From JACKOD01 sp041591635 (GTDB lineage Bacteria; Pseudomonadota; Gammaproteobacteria; Pseudomonadales; Oleiphilaceae): 11,452 nt of DNA. Positions within the stretch are counted from its first letter, which is position 1; each line of letters opens with the position of its first letter. Location of the stretch: contig JBFHRO010000102.1 in NCBI GenBank assembly GCA_041591635.1, forward strand, positions 1 to 11,452, read 5' to 3'. The notes under the pieces were generated by a model. That model was not told the origin of the DNA and did not search any database. It saw nothing but the letters and a program-made list of their open reading frames with translations. Of this stretch, positions 1-6,489 are shown one piece after another. The translations under genes were made by a program, and so were the position numbers.

Positions 1-314
1 AAAAACCGGCCTGCAATGACTCCGTACACAGAATCGCTGGCACCGGCCACCACGCTGCCGCAAAAAAACAGCGCCAGCCCTATCAAAATCAACGGCTTGC
101 GCCCAAATCTGTCCGACAGCATACCAAAGGGTATTTGCAGAAATGCCTGGCTCAGCCCATAGCTGCCCATGGCCAAACCAATCAATAAAGGTGTCGCTCC
201 TTCAAGATCGGCCCCCAACAACACAAAAACCGGCAGAACCATAAACAAACCCAGCATCCGCATTGCGTACAGCAATGCCAGCGCCGAAACCGAGAGTCGC
301 TCACTTGCGGTCAT
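1..314 (-). CDS. MFS transporter, N-terminal part (runs off the left edge)
   Basis: This is the first 104 residues of a major facilitator superfamily transporter, an inner-membrane carrier that normally has about 12 helices. Only the first three or so are inside the window. Visible are a hydrophobic helix at about residues 9-34 containing MRMLGLFMVLPVF, a second at about 43-63, and then the MFS motif A loop GMLSDRFGRKP at residues 64-74. A third helix follows at about 75-91. The ATG at 314 is chosen because GGGTG lies 6 nt before it and because the helix order begins correctly there. The N-terminus resembles the YajR-type efflux branch, but the substrate cannot be told. It is divergent from uvrA. 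From memory, Pseudomonas also has an MFS gene beside uvrA. The family call is solid; the subfamily is inference. Confidence 0.88.
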   Translation of the reverse strand, partial: MTASERLSVSALALLYAMRMLGLFMVLPVFVLLGADLEGATPLLIGLAMGSYGLSQAFLQIPFGMLSDRFGRKPLILIGLALFFCGSVVAGASDSVYGVIAGRF

Positions 315-350
315 TGTTCACCCAAACCCTGTCAAAAATCACGAGCGCGG

Positions 351-359
351 ATTGTAGCA
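351..359 (-). promoter_or_regulatory. Candidate extended -10 promoter for the MFS gene
   Basis: On the minus strand the sequence reads TGCTACAAT. This is a TACAAT -10 hexamer (5 of 6 to TATAAT) preceded by TGn, the extended -10 element. No good -35 hexamer is seen 16-18 nt upstream, which is compatible with an extended -10 promoter. Transcription would start near 344, giving a leader of roughly 30 nt before the ATG at 314. This is motif matching only. Confidence 0.45.
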
Positions 360-394
360 GATACACTCTTTCCTTGCCGCCAGCCAAATGCACT

Positions 395-424
395 TTGAGC
401 CTCATCCCTCAGTACCTCTATAAT
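395..424 (+). promoter_or_regulatory. Candidate sigma-70 promoter for uvrA
   Basis: A perfect -10 hexamer TATAAT lies at 419-424, with TTGAGC at 395-400 as the -35 (4 of 6 to TTGACA) and an 18-nt spacer. Transcription would begin near 431, leaving a leader of about 30 nt before the uvrA ATG at 463. No convincing LexA box (CTGT-N8-ACAG) overlaps it. Confidence 0.6.
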
Positions 425-462
425 GAGCGTTTTCCTTTTAGCCAAGGCGATACTCAAACGAT

Positions 463-3297
463 ATGGACAAAATACTTGTGCGTGGTGCCCGCACCCACAA
501 TCTCAAAAATATCGATCTGGAAATACCACGCGACAAACTTATCGTTATCACTGGTTTGTCTGGTTCGGGCAAATCCTCACTGGCATTTGATACCTTATAC
601 GCCGAAGGGCAACGCCGTTACGTTGAGTCGCTCTCTACTTACGCGCGCCAGTTTCTTTCAATGATGGAAAAACCAGACGTAGACCACATCGAAGGACTGT
701 CCCCGGCCATTTCCATTGAGCAAAAATCCACCTCGCATAACCCACGCTCTACCGTAGGCACCATCACCGAAATCTATGACTATTTGCGCCTGCTGTTTGC
801 CCGCGCCGGTGACCCACGGTGTCCTGACCACGATGTCCCGCTAAGCGCCCAGACGGTCAGTCAAATGGTGGACCAGATACTGGACTATCCCGAGGGCACA
901 AAATTCATGCTGCTGGCGCCCGTCATCAAAGACAGAAAGGGCGAGCACCTGCATCTGATACAGGAACTCAAGGCACAGGGGTTTGTCAGGGCACGAATCG
1001 ACGGACTTATTGTCGATCTCGACGATGCGCCCAAGCTCGAAAAAAACCGCAAGCACAGCATTGACGTAGTAGTTGATCGCTTTAAGGTACGGCCTGAACT
1101 TGCCCAGCGGTTGGCCGAATCACTCGAAACCTGCATTGGCCTGGCTGAAGGCATCGCCATTCTCAGCCCCATGGATGACTCGGCCGAGACAGCGGCAGAA
1201 ATTCTTTTTTCTGCCCGTTACGCCTGCCCCCATTGCGGCTACGCCATTAGTGACCTGGAGCCTCGCCAGTTCTCTTTCAATAACCCGGCCGGAGCCTGCC
1301 CCACTTGTGACGGATTGGGCGTAAAGCAATTCTTTGATCCTGCCAAACTCATCTATAACAACTCGCTCTCGCTTGCCGAAGGCGCAATCCGCGGCTGGGA
1401 TCGCAGAACCATCTATTACTTTCAACTCCTTTCGAGTGTCGCGGAACACTATGGCGTCGCGATTGACAAACCCTTTAAGGACCTGCCAGCCACCTTTACG
1501 CAAAAGATACTTTTCGGCACAGGGACGGAATCCATCAGCTTCAAGTATGTCAATACACGAGGCGATATTATTCTGCGCAGCCATCCCTTCGAGGGCATCA
1601 TTCCCAATATCGAACGCAGGTACAAGGAAACTGACTCCCAGACCATGCGTGACGAGCTGGCAAAATACCTGACCAACCAGTCCTGTCCAGACTGCAACGG
1701 TTCGCGCCTCACACGCGCCGCACGCCATGTGTATGTTGGCGGCAACACACTTCCCCAACTGACCAAACTGCCTGTTGGAAAAGCGTACGGTTATTTTTCG
1801 ACCCTGCAGCTAACTGGGGTCAAAGGCGAAATAGCCGAAAAAATCGTCAAGGAAATCCGTCTACGATTGGAGTTCCTGGTCAATGTCGGACTTGAATACC
1901 TGACCCTTGACCGCAGTGCGGATACGCTCTCCGGCGGCGAGGCCCAGCGCATTCGCCTCGCCTCCCAAATCGGTGCAGGTCTCGTTGGCGTAATGTATAT
2001 CCTTGATGAGCCCTCAATCGGCCTTCATCAACGCGATAATGAGCGTTTACTGTCAACCCTCACCCACCTCAGAGACATTGGCAATACCGTGATAGTCGTT
2101 GAGCACGACGAGGATGCCATCCGGCTGGCGGATCACGTTATCGACATAGGCCCCGGCGCAGGCGTTCATGGCGGCCAAATCATTGCCCAAGGCACGCCAG
2201 CCGACATCATTGCATGCAGGGAGTCCATTACGGGCTGTTACCTGTCCGGTCGTAAAACCATCGCCATCCCCACCAAACGTATAAGCCCTGACCAAGATAA
2301 AATGCTCTGCCTCAAAGGGGCAACCGGCAACAACCTTAAGTCCGTCAACCTTGAAATCCCGGTGGGATTGTTCACCTGCATTACCGGTGTATCCGGCTCA
2401 GGCAAATCAACCCTTATCAACGCAACCCTTTTTCCCCTTGCCTGTACCAAACTCAACAACGCCACAAGCTACACCGCAGCCCCATACCAGGAAGTAACCG
2501 GGCTCGACCATTTCGACAAGGTTATAGATATAGATCAGAGCCCGATAGGTCGAACACCGAGGTCGAACCCGGCCACCTATACCGGCCTATTCACCCCGAT
2601 CCGCGACCTCTTTGCCGGAACGCAGGAAAGTCGCAGCCGCGGTTATGCTGCGGGGCGGTTCAGCTTTAACGTCAAAGGTGGGAGGTGCGAGGCGTGCCAG
2701 GGCGATGGCGTAATCAAAGTCGAGATGCACTTTCTTCCCGATATCTATGTGCCCTGCGATGTCTGTCATGGCAAAAGATACAACCGCGAAACTCTCGATA
2801 TCAAATACAAAGGCAAGAGTATTCATGACGTTCTCGAAATGACAATCGAAGACGCCAGGGTCTTTTTTGACGCTGTACCCTTCATTGCCAGAAAGCTACA
2901 AACATTGATGGACGTTGGCTTAACCTATATTCGACTGGGGCAATCGGCAGTAACACTGTCAGGCGGGGAGGCACAACGCGTCAAACTCGCGAAAGAGCTA
3001 TCAAAACGTGACACCGGACAAACGCTTTATATATTGGATGAACCGACCACCGGTCTTCACTTCGAAGACATCAACCAACTACTCACCGTGCTCCATCGTC
3101 TCCGAGACAAAGGAAACACCGTAGTAGTCATCGAACACAACCTTGACGTCATAAAGACTGCAGACTGGATTATTGATCTCGGCCCCGAAGGTGGCGACAA
3201 AGGCGGCGAAATAATTGCGACAGGCACACCGGATCAGGTCGCAAACAACAGGCGCTCATACACCGGCAAGTTTCTTAAAGACATACTCGCGCGGTGA
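463..3297 (+). CDS. uvrA: UvrABC excision nuclease subunit A (UvrA)
   Basis: UvrA is the damage-sensing ABC-type ATPase of nucleotide excision repair. It dimerises, loads UvrB onto lesions and then leaves. The protein has 944 residues (E. coli 940) and both ATPase halves are complete. The first Walker A is GLSGSGKSS at 31-39, followed by a zinc module with C255/C258 and C279/C282. A CPDC pair lies at 408-411, signature LSGGEAQR at 489-496, Walker B LDEPSIGLH at 514-522 and switch His 548. The second half has Walker A at 642-650, the zinc module C742/C745...C765/C768, signature at 832-839, LDEPTTGLH at 858-866 and His 892. The N-terminus MDKILVRGARTHNLKNI matches the family start, which fixes the ATG at 463. 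The ribosome site is weak (AAGG about 15 nt upstream). The gene is monocistronic, divergent from the MFS gene and convergent with rplQ. Confidence 0.99.
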   Translation: MDKILVRGARTHNLKNIDLEIPRDKLIVITGLSGSGKSSLAFDTLYAEGQRRYVESLSTYARQFLSMMEKPDVDHIEGLSPAISIEQKSTSHNPRSTVGTITEIYDYLRLLFARAGDPRCPDHDVPLSAQTVSQMVDQILDYPEGTKFMLLAPVIKDRKGEHLHLIQELKAQGFVRARIDGLIVDLDDAPKLEKNRKHSIDVVVDRFKVRPELAQRLAESLETCIGLAEGIAILSPMDDSAETAAEILFSARYACPHCGYAISDLEPRQFSFNNPAGACPTCDGLGVKQFFDPAKLIYNNSLSLAEGAIRGWDRRTIYYFQLLSSVAEHYGVAIDKPFKDLPATFTQKILFGTGTESISFKYVNTRGDIILRSHPFEGIIPNIERRYKETDSQTMRDELAKYLTNQSCPDCNGSRLTRAARHVYVGGNTLPQLTKLPVGKAYGYFSTLQLTGVKGEIAEKIVKEIRLRLEFLVNVGLEYLTLDRSADTLSGGEAQRIRLASQIGAGLVGVMYILDEPSIGLHQRDNERLLSTLTHLRDIGNTVIVVEHDEDAIRLADHVIDIGPGAGVHGGQIIAQGTPADIIACRESITGCYLSGRKTIAIPTKRISPDQDKMLCLKGATGNNLKSVNLEIPVGLFTCITGVSGSGKSTLINATLFPLACTKLNNATSYTAAPYQEVTGLDHFDKVIDIDQSPIGRTPRSNPATYTGLFTPIRDLFAGTQESRSRGYAAGRFSFNVKGGRCEACQGDGVIKVEMHFLPDIYVPCDVCHGKRYNRETLDIKYKGKSIHDVLEMTIEDARVFFDAVPFIARKLQTLMDVGLTYIRLGQSAVTLSGGEAQRVKLAKELSKRDTGQTLYILDEPTTGLHFEDINQLLTVLHRLRDKGNTVVVIEHNLDVIKTADWIIDLGPEGGDKGGEIIATGTPDQVANNRRSYTGKFLKDILAR

Positions 3298-3316
3298 TAT
3301 GTCTTCATAGCATCCC

Positions 3317-3350
3317 AAAAACAAAACCCCGTTTCCGGGGTTTTGTTTTT
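3317..3350. terminator. Bidirectional intrinsic terminator between uvrA and rplQ
   Basis: A perfect inverted repeat has 15-nt arms (3317-3331 and 3336-3350) around a TTTC loop. The core stem is CCCCG/CGGGG, flanked by AAAAACAAAA on one side and TTTTGTTTTT on the other. Both strands therefore give a GC stem followed by a T-rich run. It lies 19 bp after the uvrA stop codon and 28 bp after the rplQ stop codon, so it can end transcription from both converging units. Confidence 0.93.
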
Positions 3351-3378
3351 TCAAGCACCAAGCAACACAACCTGCGTT

Positions 3379-3765
3379 TTACTCAGCATCAACCACTTGG
3401 GCATCCGCCGGGCGATCCACCAGTTCCACGTACGCCATTGGCGCCATGTCACCCGCTCTGAATCCACACTTCAGTATGCGCAGATAACCCCCAGGACGAG
3501 CGTTATAGCGCGGCCCGAGTTCGTTGAATAACTTAGCAACAGCCGCTTTGTTACCAAGGCGAGCAAAGGCCAGTCTCCGATTCGCTACGCTATCCTTTTT
3601 TGCCAGCGTAATTAACGGCTCAGCCACACGACGCAGCTCCTTTGCCTTAGGCAGTGTAGTTTTTATTAACTCATGCTCAACCAATGAGGCTGTCATATTG
3701 CTGAACATTGCCTTTCTATGAGAACTGGTCCGATTAAATTTACGACCACTTTTACGATGACGCAT
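3379..3765 (-). CDS. rplQ: 50S ribosomal protein L17
   Basis: L17 is a large-subunit protein near the peptide exit tunnel that contacts 23S rRNA. The 128 residues match the family length (E. coli 127). The basic N-terminus MRHRKSGRKFNRTSSHRKAMF, the helix ELRRVAEPLITLAK at 43-56 and the conserved PRYNARPGGYLRILK block at 85-99 are all present. The tail beyond about residue 117 is the variable part. The start is supported by AAGGA about 9 nt upstream. It is the last gene of the alpha operon, 20 nt after rpoA, and is followed by the shared terminator. Position and family agree, so there is little doubt. Confidence 0.98.
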   Translation of the reverse strand: MRHRKSGRKFNRTSSHRKAMFSNMTASLVEHELIKTTLPKAKELRRVAEPLITLAKKDSVANRRLAFARLGNKAAVAKLFNELGPRYNARPGGYLRILKCGFRAGDMAPMAYVELVDRPADAQVVDAE

Positions 3766-3785
3766 TGTCTTTATCCTTACCCAAT

Positions 3786-4790
3786 TTAACTACCGAAGAC
3801 TCTGTCATCACCCCTAAGGCTGGCTGGAGGCCAGTTCTCGAGGCGCATACCCAAAGACAATCCCCGCGATGCAAGAACATCTTTAATTTCAGTAAGCGAC
3901 TTCTTACCAAGATTAGGCGTTTTTAACAGTTCAACTTCAGTTCGTTGAATCAGATCACCAATGTAGTAAATATTTTCAGCTTTTAAGCAGTTGGCTGACC
4001 GCACAGTCAATTCCAGATCATCAACAGGTCTCAGCAGAATTGGATCCACTTCTTCTTCAACTTCAACGTGCTCAGGCTCTTTTTCGTTATCAAAGGCCAC
4101 AAACACCGCAAGTTGTTGCTGAAGAATCGTTGCTGCACGACGAATCGCATCTTCTGGGTCGATAGTCCCATTCGTTTCCAAATCGATCACTAACTTATCC
4201 AGGTTTGTCCGCTGTTCAACACGCGCACTTTCAACTGCATACGAAACACGACATACCGGACTGAAAGAAGCGTCAAGCTGCAACCGACCAATCGATCTCG
4301 TTTCGTCGTCAGCGCCATATCGCTGATCGGCTGGTTCATACCCACGTCCACGAGCAATACGCAGCTTCATGTTAATGACACCAGTGCCGCTCAGATGACA
4401 AATAACATGATCAGGGTTCATGATTTCGACATCATGATCAAGTTTAATGTCTTTCGCTGTAACGGCTCCTGCGCCTTGTTTGCTCAAGGTAAGAACCGTC
4501 TCATCGCGGCTGTGCATCTTTATCGCCAAGCCTTTCAAGTTCAACAAGATTTCAATTACATCTTCCTGAACCCCCTCTATCGCACTATATTCATGCAATA
4601 CGCCATCTATCTCGACCTCAACGACCGCACAACCAGGCATTGAGGACAAAAGAATCCGACGAAGGGCACTTCCCAAAGTATGACCAAAACCTCTTTCTAA
4701 CGGCTCCAGTGTAACTTTCGCACGAGTATTTCCGAGCGTTTGAACTTCAATGTTTCGCGGACTAAGAAAATCGCTCACTGAACGCTGCAT
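3786..4790 (-). CDS. rpoA: DNA-directed RNA polymerase subunit alpha
   Basis: The alpha subunit dimerises to nucleate assembly of beta and beta', and its C-terminal domain contacts UP elements and activators. The protein has 334 residues (E. coli 329). The N-terminal domain carries TLEPLERGFGHTLG and SALRRILLSSMPGCAV (R44, R45, C54), the dimer and assembly region. An acidic linker (EKEPEHVEVEEEVDP) spans about 236-250. The C-terminal domain begins near 251 with ILLRPVDDLELTVRSANCLK. The DNA-contact residues equivalent to E. coli R265, N268, C269 and K271 are R264, N267, C268 and K270. NLGKKSLTEIKD at 293-304 forms the second contact helix. The tail RGDDRVFGS after NWPPAS is longer than in E. 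coli and resembles the Pseudomonas type. It lies between rpsD (33 nt) and rplQ (20 nt). Confidence 0.99.
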   Translation of the reverse strand: MQRSVSDFLSPRNIEVQTLGNTRAKVTLEPLERGFGHTLGSALRRILLSSMPGCAVVEVEIDGVLHEYSAIEGVQEDVIEILLNLKGLAIKMHSRDETVLTLSKQGAGAVTAKDIKLDHDVEIMNPDHVICHLSGTGVINMKLRIARGRGYEPADQRYGADDETRSIGRLQLDASFSPVCRVSYAVESARVEQRTNLDKLVIDLETNGTIDPEDAIRRAATILQQQLAVFVAFDNEKEPEHVEVEEEVDPILLRPVDDLELTVRSANCLKAENIYYIGDLIQRTEVELLKTPNLGKKSLTEIKDVLASRGLSLGMRLENWPPASLRGDDRVFGS

Positions 4791-4823
4791 AATTGCCCCT
4801 TTTCGTTAGAGTTTCATTGAGCT

Positions 4824-5444
4824 TTACTTGGAGTAAAGTTCCACGATAAGGTTTTCGTTGATATCAGACTGTAGATCTGCTCTATCTGGAACCGATCTAA
4901 AGGTTCCGGTCATTTTGACTCTATCAACATCAACCCACTCAACTGAGCCCCTATTGGCAGCCAATTCCAGTGATCCTGCAATGCGCAACTGTTTTTTAGA
5001 CTTTTCGCGAACAGACACGACATCCCCAGGCGACACCTGATACGAAGGAATGTTTACCACTCGATCGTTCACCATGATCGCTTTATGCGAAACCAGTTGT
5101 CGCGATTCAGCTCTTGTAGCTCCAAAGCCCATGCGATACACGACGTTATCCAGCCGTTGCTCAAGCAACTGCAGAAGATTTTCGCCCGTGGCACCTTTTC
5201 TTCTCGCCGCTTCCTTGTAATAGCTTCTGAATTGCTTTTCAAGAATGCCGTATATGCGTCTTACTTTTTGCTTCTCACGCAACTGAGTGCCATACTCAGA
5301 CAGACGCCCCCGTCTCGCACCGTGCTGACCAGGCGCAGTTTCAATGTTGCATTTCGATTCGAGCGCTTTTGCACCACTTTTCAAAAACAAATCTGTCCCT
5401 TCACGACGAGACAGCTTACACTTTGGTCCAATATATCGAGCCAT
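4824..5444 (-). CDS. rpsD: 30S ribosomal protein S4
   Basis: S4 is a primary 16S rRNA-binding protein that starts assembly of the 30S body and takes part in decoding fidelity. In E. coli it also represses the alpha operon by binding the rpsM leader. The protein has 206 residues, as in E. coli. Seen are MARYIGPK, APGQHGARRGRLSEYG and LREKQKVRRIYG in the N-terminal domain. The S4 RNA-binding domain runs from about 96 to 160 with RLDNVVYRMGFGATRAESRQLVSHKAI. The C-terminus is NENLIVELYSK. Only two cysteines (C9, C32) occur in the N-terminal region, so this is the zinc-free form. A GGAG lies 8 nt before the ATG. It is 14 nt downstream of rpsK. Confidence 0.99.
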   Translation of the reverse strand: MARYIGPKCKLSRREGTDLFLKSGAKALESKCNIETAPGQHGARRGRLSEYGTQLREKQKVRRIYGILEKQFRSYYKEAARRKGATGENLLQLLEQRLDNVVYRMGFGATRAESRQLVSHKAIMVNDRVVNIPSYQVSPGDVVSVREKSKKQLRIAGSLELAANRGSVEWVDVDRVKMTGTFRSVPDRADLQSDINENLIVELYSK

Positions 5445-5458
5445 TTACTGTCTCCTCG

Positions 5459-5848
5459 TTAAACGCGACGCTTTTTGGGTGGACGACACCCGTTGTGCGG
5501 TATAGGGGTAACATCCACGATGTTCGTGATTTTATACCCACAAGCATTCAGCGCTCTGACCGCTGACTCGCGTCCTGGCCCAGGCCCTTTAACCATCACT
5601 TCAAGATTTTTCAGGCCGTATTCAGCAGCCGCATTACCGGCTCTTTCAGCTGCTACCTGCGCAGCAAAAGGTGTGCTCTTGCGAGAACCACGAAAACCTG
5701 ACCCGCCTGAGGTAGCCCAACTAAGTGCATTACCTTGACGATCAGTTATGGTCACGATGGTATTGTTGAAGGATGCGTGAATATGCGCAACTCCATCTAC
5801 AACCGTCTTTTTCACCTTCTTACGGGTACGTGTACCTGGCTTAGCCAT
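5459..5848 (-). CDS. rpsK: 30S ribosomal protein S11
   Basis: S11 sits on the 30S platform near the mRNA exit and the E site, next to S7. It has 129 residues, the same as E. coli. The family blocks HIHASFNNTIVTITD (22-36), SWATSGGSGFRGSRKSTPFAAQ (43-64), KGPGPGRESAVRAL (87-100) and the basic end HNGCRPPKKRRV are intact. N119-G120 corresponds to the Asn that is converted to isoaspartate in E. coli S11, so that modification is chemically possible here. AGGAAACAGG lies just before the ATG, and rpsM ends 12 nt upstream. Confidence 0.99.
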   Translation of the reverse strand: MAKPGTRTRKKVKKTVVDGVAHIHASFNNTIVTITDRQGNALSWATSGGSGFRGSRKSTPFAAQVAAERAGNAAAEYGLKNLEVMVKGPGPGRESAVRALNACGYKITNIVDVTPIPHNGCRPPKKRRV

Positions 5849-5860
5849 TCCTGTTTCCTA

Positions 5861-6217
5861 TTATTTACGAATTGGTTTGCGTGGACCCTTACGTGTTCTC
5901 GCATTGGTTTTAGTGCGCTGTCCCCGCACAGGCAGGCTGTGGCGATGACGCAAACCGCGGAAACATCCAAGATCTTTCAAACGTTTAATACTCATTTGCA
6001 CTTCACGACGCAGATCACCTTCAACAGTGATCTTACTGATTTCAGTACGCAGGGTATCCAACTGCTCCTCAGAGAGCTCTCTGATTTTTGCAGAAGGATT
6101 GACACCGGTTACGTCGCAAAGCTTCTTAGCTGTTGTACGCCCTATACCATAAATGTAGGTTAGGGAAATAACAGCGTGTTTATTGTCGGGTATGTTGACA
6201 CCGGCTATACGCGCCAT
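5861..6217 (-). CDS. rpsM: 30S ribosomal protein S13
   Basis: S13 lies in the head of the 30S subunit, contacts the large subunit through intersubunit bridges and touches P-site tRNA with its tail. It has 118 residues, identical in length to E. coli. The N-terminus MARIAGVNIPDNKHAVISLTYIYGIG, the KRLKDLGCFRGLRHRHSLPVRGQRTKTNARTR region at 78-109 and the basic tail KGPRKPIRK are all present. A GGAG lies 8 nt before the ATG at 6217. An out-of-frame ATG sits 4 nt further upstream and is ignored. It is the first gene of the alpha operon. The 115-nt upstream gap holds a candidate promoter and a nested inverted repeat, the site where E. coli places its S4-controlled leader. Confidence 0.99.
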   Translation of the reverse strand: MARIAGVNIPDNKHAVISLTYIYGIGRTTAKKLCDVTGVNPSAKIRELSEEQLDTLRTEISKITVEGDLRREVQMSIKRLKDLGCFRGLRHRHSLPVRGQRTKTNARTRKGPRKPIRK

Positions 6218-6268
6218 TCATTTTACTCCGCTTTTAAAGCTTCGCTTGTGGATATAACATCATAAAAG

Positions 6269-6318
6269 GCGCAAGATACTACCGCTAGTTCGAGAACTAA
6301 TCAAGCAGTTTCTTGCGC
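6269..6318 (-). repeat. Nested inverted repeat in the rpmJ-rpsM gap (alpha operon leader region)
   Basis: In the mRNA sense, GCGCAAGAAACT (6318-6307) can pair with AGTATCTTGCGC (6280-6269). This gives 11 of 12 base pairs with one A-A mismatch. The enclosed 26 nt contain a second inverted repeat at 6286-6299, TAGTTC-2 nt-GAACTA, which folds as a 5-bp stem with a CTCG loop. The outer stem is followed by CTTTTA. The region could act as a weak terminator or attenuator for the spc unit, as a leader structure for rpsM, or both. In E. coli the same gap carries the S4-binding pseudoknot, but I cannot match that structure base by base. Confidence 0.6.
6276..6304 (-). promoter_or_regulatory. Candidate sigma-70 promoter for the alpha operon
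   Basis: On the minus strand TTGATT (6304-6299) and TAGTAT (6281-6276) are separated by exactly 17 nt. Each hexamer matches 4 of 6 consensus bases. Transcription would start near 6268, giving a leader of about 50 nt to the rpsM ATG. The position agrees with the E. coli alpha promoter, which lies between rpmJ and rpsM. The palindrome TAGTTC-GA-GAACTA occupies most of the spacer. Moderate motif quality only. Confidence 0.4.
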
Positions 6319-6332
6319 TTCAGCTCAAGCAA

Positions 6333-6446
6333 TCAACCTTGCCGCTGTTTATGACGCGGTTCAACGCAAATCACTCTAACAGAGCCATTGCGACGAATTA
6401 TTTTGCAATTTCTGCATACTTTTTTTACCGAAGCACGCACTTTCAT
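6333..6446 (-). CDS. rpmJ: 50S ribosomal protein L36
   Basis: L36 is the smallest large-subunit protein and binds zinc and 23S rRNA. This gene is short and easily missed. The minus strand from the ATG at 6446 encodes 37 residues starting MKVRASVKKVCRNCKIIRR and ending EPRHKQRQG, then TGA. The zinc ligands C11, C14, C27 and H32 are all present, so it is the zinc-binding form. E. coli L36 has 38 residues with one more residue before EP[KR]HKQRQG; the 37-residue spacing is the one found in Bacillus. GGGAG lies 7 nt before the ATG. It follows secY by 43 nt and ends the spc operon, as in E. coli. Confidence 0.97.
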   Translation of the reverse strand: MKVRASVKKVCRNCKIIRRNGSVRVICVEPRHKQRQG

Positions 6447-6489
6447 AAGCACTCTCCCAATACACTTTAAAACAAAAATTAGCTTGGCC

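Noticed and set aside
329..344. CTGT-N8-ACGA as a LexA box between the MFS gene and uvrA
   Set aside because: The second half-site does not match ACAG, the spacer is not AT-alternating, and it is far from the uvrA promoter.
1120..1758. 212-codon minus-strand open frame inside uvrA
   Set aside because: It lies wholly inside a well-conserved uvrA and encodes no recognisable protein, so it is a shadow frame.
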